DNA of 27,237 nucleotides from HGM04593 sp964470845. Its GTDB lineage: Bacteria > Bacteroidota > Bacteroidia > Bacteroidales > Bacteroidaceae. Positions 24,634-27,237 of this stretch are shown in pieces. The translations under genes and the position numbers were made by a program. The number at the start of each line of letters is the position of its first letter. The stretch's first letter is position 1. The stretch is from NCBI GenBank assembly GCA_964470845.1, contig CAYYEL010000022.1:1-27237 (forward strand), written 5' to 3'. The notes under the pieces are model-generated. The model was not told the DNA's origin. It ran no database searches and saw nothing but the letters and a program-made list of their open reading frames with translations.

Positions 24634-26868
24634 TTAAAAACTTACTTTCAGATACCTGCATCCGTGCAATGGAATTGTACAGTTAAGCTCATCGGATGAG
24701 AGGTTTTTCTGTCGCCATACGTCTCGGATAACCTTGGCGGGTTCTTTTGCGGGAATAAGAGCTTTTATATTTACTTGCCGGTCTTTTTCGCCTACATTGA
24801 AGATACCTACCGCTATGCTTCCGTCTGTCAATGGACGGCTCCAAACTTCAATGTCTCCTTCTTTAAGAACGCGGTCGGCCTGCTTGCCCAACATATCCTG
24901 ATTTATGGCGTTCACCTCGTTGTTGCAAAGCAGATTCAGCGTAAAGTCGTCCATCTGTGCGATGTCGCAGCCAATGAGCATATTAGAGGCCAGAATTGTC
25001 CACAGTGTGATGTGTGTATATTGCTCATCGGGTGTCAAGCGGGTCTCGCGCAAATTGCTTCCCCATCCCACTTTGCCGACAACCAACATATCCGGGTCGT
25101 TCCAGTGTCCCACTGACGAGTATTGAGCTTTTCCTTCTTGCAGGCGAAAACCTACGTGATATATTGACTTCCAAGTGTCGTTGATGTCAGGAGCTGTACG
25201 CCAACTGTTGCCGTCGCAATAAATTCCCCACAGATGCACTTGTGTTCCACCCAACGGGCCGAGGCTGTAGAAAATATCACGAGGCTGTTCGCGCAGATAT
25301 TTCTGCATCAGCAGATAGGGGCGTACGCAACTGGGGAATCCGCGGTCGTTGTTCTTTATTCGCTCTTTTTCGTAACTGCACCAGTCGTATTTCAGATAAT
25401 CGACACCCCATTTATTATAAACTTCGGCATCTTGTTTCTCGTGTCCGAGGCTTCCAAGATAGTTGCCGCAGGTGGTTGCGCCGGGCGAGCTGTAGATACC
25501 GAACTTTAGTCCGCGCTCGTGAAGCCAGTCTATAAGTCCTTTCATTGAGGGAAACTTTTCGTTTGCCTCGATTGTGCCGTCGGGGTTACGTTTATCTGCT
25601 TCCCAACCGTCGTCGATGTTGATGTAATTGTAGCCGTGGTCGGCCAAGCCTTTGTCGATAAGTGCTTGAGCAGAGGATATTACCTTTTCTTGCGACACGC
25701 TTAACCCCCAACAATTCCAAGAATTCCATCCCATAGGTGGTGTCTGTCCTATCATATTCTCGCCCACTTTAAGTGTAAACTCTTGTGAGGCCTTTCCTTT
25801 GGCATTTTGGGCTGTAACTGTGAAGGTAAGGTTGCCTGCTTTGTCTATTCTTCCGCTCAACACTCCATCGCTTTCTGTGAGTTGCAAACCTTCGGGTAGG
25901 TTGTCGCATGTAAATTTCATAGGACGCTCGCCCGATACGGGGAAACGATAGATGACGGGAGAGCCGGGACGCACGCCGAATACCGGTGCACCGTTGAAAC
26001 GGGGTGTGGCCGGAGTGGGAGGTGTCAATATGTATTTCAGTTGTTTGTTTTCTATGAGCACTTTTCCTGTCTTTTCATCTGTGTAAATTGCAGATAAATG
26101 GTACATTTTGTCCATTTTGTAGGGCACAGATACGCTCACAGGTTTGTTGCGCTTGATGTTAAGTTTTTTGGTAATAGATTTTACCGTAGCCCCTGTTTCG
26201 CGGTCGGTGATGGTTATTTCCAATTTTCCGACGGTGGATGTTGCGTACTTGTTGTTAATCTCCACGTCATAATGATACTTTCCTACATTTGTGTCGGTAA
26301 GGCGCATAGAGAGACCATCTTCGGCATTGGGGCAGAATATATTTAAGGGGTTGTTGTGCAGTCCCCCGGAACCGCCTCGGTTATAGACACGTATGGCGAC
26401 TACATTATCTTTGTCCCAACGGATTCCGTCTTTTTTGGCATCGACTGCATAGTAGCGCTCATTTTTATGGGCCGAGAAATATCCCGATTCGTCTGTCGGC
26501 ATACGGCCGGTTGCTCCAATGAGCTTGCCATTCAGGTAGCATTCATCTGCGTCATCTGCCTTTGGAATGTTGAATATGACAACATTCTGTTGGTCGGCAC
26601 TGTTTAGCAGGCTCTTGGGAATGTTTATGTGAATACGATACCAAGCGTATGTGTTGGTGCCGGGAGGAAAGCCTTGCTCGTTCCAGTATTTCGTTACATC
26701 AATCTCACTCCACGAGGATTCGTCTATGTCCGGATTGGCCCAATTCGCATTGTCGCCTTGCTTGAAAAGAGCTTTGCTGACACTGACTTTCTCGGATGTT
26801 TTAACTTTCTGTGCATTTGCCTGTAATCCTATCAGGGCTAATAGTGTAACAAAGAAAAGTTTCTTCAT
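24634..26868 (-). CDS. Secreted GH27 alpha-galactosidase with N-terminal beta-sandwich and Ig-like domains
   Basis: This enzyme should release terminal alpha-linked galactose from oligo- or polysaccharides with retention of configuration. The open frame extends to 26928, but the start is set at the ATG at 26868 because MKKLFFVTLLALIGLQANA is a classic signal peptide; this gives 744 residues. In that numbering, about 20-170 is a jelly-roll domain of the kind found in glycosidases (YAWYRIHINIP, ADECYLNGKLIGATGR). About 285-370 is a putative Ig domain (LPEGLQLTESDGVLSGRI). The catalytic barrel begins PPMGWNSWNCWG near 375. D495 in YLKYDWC is the nucleophile, and D561 in RTAPDIND is the acid/base. 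HWNDPDML follows, with its first Asp at 591. A beta-sandwich closes the protein. It is monocistronic here. Confidence 0.93.
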   Translation of the reverse strand: MKKLFFVTLLALIGLQANAQKVKTSEKVSVSKALFKQGDNANWANPDIDESSWSEIDVTKYWNEQGFPPGTNTYAWYRIHINIPKSLLNSADQQNVVIFNIPKADDADECYLNGKLIGATGRMPTDESGYFSAHKNERYYAVDAKKDGIRWDKDNVVAIRVYNRGGSGGLHNNPLNIFCPNAEDGLSMRLTDTNVGKYHYDVEINNKYATSTVGKLEITITDRETGATVKSITKKLNIKRNKPVSVSVPYKMDKMYHLSAIYTDEKTGKVLIENKQLKYILTPPTPATPRFNGAPVFGVRPGSPVIYRFPVSGERPMKFTCDNLPEGLQLTESDGVLSGRIDKAGNLTFTVTAQNAKGKASQEFTLKVGENMIGQTPPMGWNSWNCWGLSVSQEKVISSAQALIDKGLADHGYNYINIDDGWEADKRNPDGTIEANEKFPSMKGLIDWLHERGLKFGIYSSPGATTCGNYLGSLGHEKQDAEVYNKWGVDYLKYDWCSYEKERIKNNDRGFPSCVRPYLLMQKYLREQPRDIFYSLGPLGGTQVHLWGIYCDGNSWRTAPDINDTWKSIYHVGFRLQEGKAQYSSVGHWNDPDMLVVGKVGWGSNLRETRLTPDEQYTHITLWTILASNMLIGCDIAQMDDFTLNLLCNNEVNAINQDMLGKQADRVLKEGDIEVWSRPLTDGSIAVGIFNVGEKDRQVNIKALIPAKEPAKVIRDVWRQKNLSSDELNCTIPLHGCRYLKVSF

Positions 26869-26944
26869 GATTGTTTGTCGAGAGGCTCTTATAGAATATA
26901 CGAGCATTGGAGAGTAGCCGAGCCTCATTAAAAGCTACTGTCAA

Positions 26945-26971
26945 TGTATCTTTGTTCGTCGCAAAGATACA
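26945..26971. promoter_or_regulatory. Palindromic double -7 element at the GH27 promoter
   Basis: TGTATCTTTG (26945-26954) and CAAAGATACA (26962-26971) form a perfect 10-bp inverted repeat with loop TTCGTCG. The right arm read on the minus strand is a consensus TATCTTTG for GH27, 94 bp before its ATG. The left arm is the same box on the + strand. The -33 element for GH27 is weak: the nearest minus-strand TTTG is only 13 bp away. The GH27 leader also holds GAGGCTC/GAGCCTC and AGTAGC/GCTACT pairs (26882-26939) that cannot all form at once. Confidence 0.65.
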
Positions 26972-27012
26972 GGAAAATATTACAAAGTAAAATAATAAAG
27001 ATTTTTTTTTGC

Positions 27013-27237
27013 TATCTTTGCTGTAAACCGCGAAGATTCTCTGCACTCGCTTTAAAAAACACTAAAGTGAACTTTGTGTTTTTTGCTCGTTTGTTCGTAT
27101 CTTTGATAAAAATATCGAAGATATTCTGCACTCGCTTTAAAAAACACTAAAGTGAACTTTGTGTTTTTTGCTCGTTTGTTCGTATCTTTGATAAAAATAT
27201 CGAAGATATTCTGCACTCGCTTTAAAAAACACTAAAG
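27013..27237 (+). repeat. 85-bp tandem repeat array (right family), truncated by window edge
   Basis: Units beginning CTGCACTCGCTTTAAA start at 27041, 27126 and 27211, again 85 bp apart. They are preceded by a partial hairpin-2 at 27013-27040. Each unit has the same two-hairpin plan as the left array but different bases: AAACAC/GTGTTT plus AAAGT/ACTTT, and TATCTTTGATA with TATCGAAGATA. Each complete unit has TTTG, 21 bp, TATCTTTG, a full promoter consensus (-7 boxes at 27098-27105 and 27183-27190), pointing right to a gene outside the window. Copy number is unknown because the array runs off the end. Confidence 0.93.

Noticed and set aside
26869..26928. Upstream start for the GH27 gene
   Set aside because: The 20 extra residues would precede and spoil a classic signal peptide that begins at the ATG at 26868.

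Overview
The window looks like chromosomal DNA from a member of the order Bacteroidales, probably a gut or host-associated species assembled from short reads. The evidence is Bacteroidetes-type promoters (TTTG, about 20 bp, TAnnTTTG), a bamD / RNA polymerase omega-like / DUF4293 gene trio typical of the order, MacB-like permeases and secreted glycoside hydrolases. A run of exactly 100 N at 21269-21368 marks a scaffold gap inside a repeat. I cannot name genus or species. I saw no tRNA, rRNA, CRISPR array, transposase or phage gene.

Layout. 1-144: hairpin-rich DNA downstream of uvrB. 145-2163 (-): uvrB. 2337-3986 (+): an AspT/YidE-type transporter, ending 4 bp from the convergent end of an orphan MacB/FtsX-type permease (3991-6303, -). 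6304-6577: divergent intergenic region with a perfect inverted repeat. 6578-9319 (+): a secreted GH16 glucanase-like enzyme followed by a strong terminator. 9424-20828 (-): a nine-gene co-directional cluster. 20829-21631: intergenic DNA with an 85-bp tandem repeat array whose last copy carries a consensus promoter. 21632-23429 (+): bamD, omega-like subunit and a DUF4293-like membrane protein. 23549-24520 (+): a DsbA-fold CxxC protein. 24634-26868 (-): a secreted GH27 alpha-galactosidase. 26869-27237: its promoter region and a second, diverged 85-bp array running off the edge.

The most unusual part is the nine-gene cluster. In transcription order it encodes an MltC-like lytic transglycosylase, a zinc-ribbon protein with a gingipain/caspase-fold (C25-like) protease domain, a large SPFH-like coiled-coil protein with three zinc ribbons, a small unknown protein, a zinc-ribbon/transmembrane/Sel1 protein, a CsgG-like exported protein, a DUF6175-like exported protein, and two LPP20-like exported proteins, one a lipoprotein. 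Five copies of nearly the same zinc ribbon occur in three proteins that lack signal peptides, and five or six other products are exported. The cluster therefore reads as an envelope-spanning machine: a cytosolic SPFH scaffold and protease, an inner-membrane connector, and periplasmic or outer-membrane parts including a wall-cutting enzyme. The parts suggest envelope stress or defence, but the function is inference. A nine-G run in the first gene could make that gene phase-variable.

The second notable feature is the pair of 85-bp repeat families flanking bamD to GH27. They align without gaps at about 71 % identity. Nearly all changes within two hairpins are compensatory, and the -7 promoter element lies in one arm of the second hairpin. 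A conserved T.G mismatch in that hairpin keeps the opposite strand from also matching the -7 consensus. A perfect version of the same palindrome sits at the GH27 promoter.
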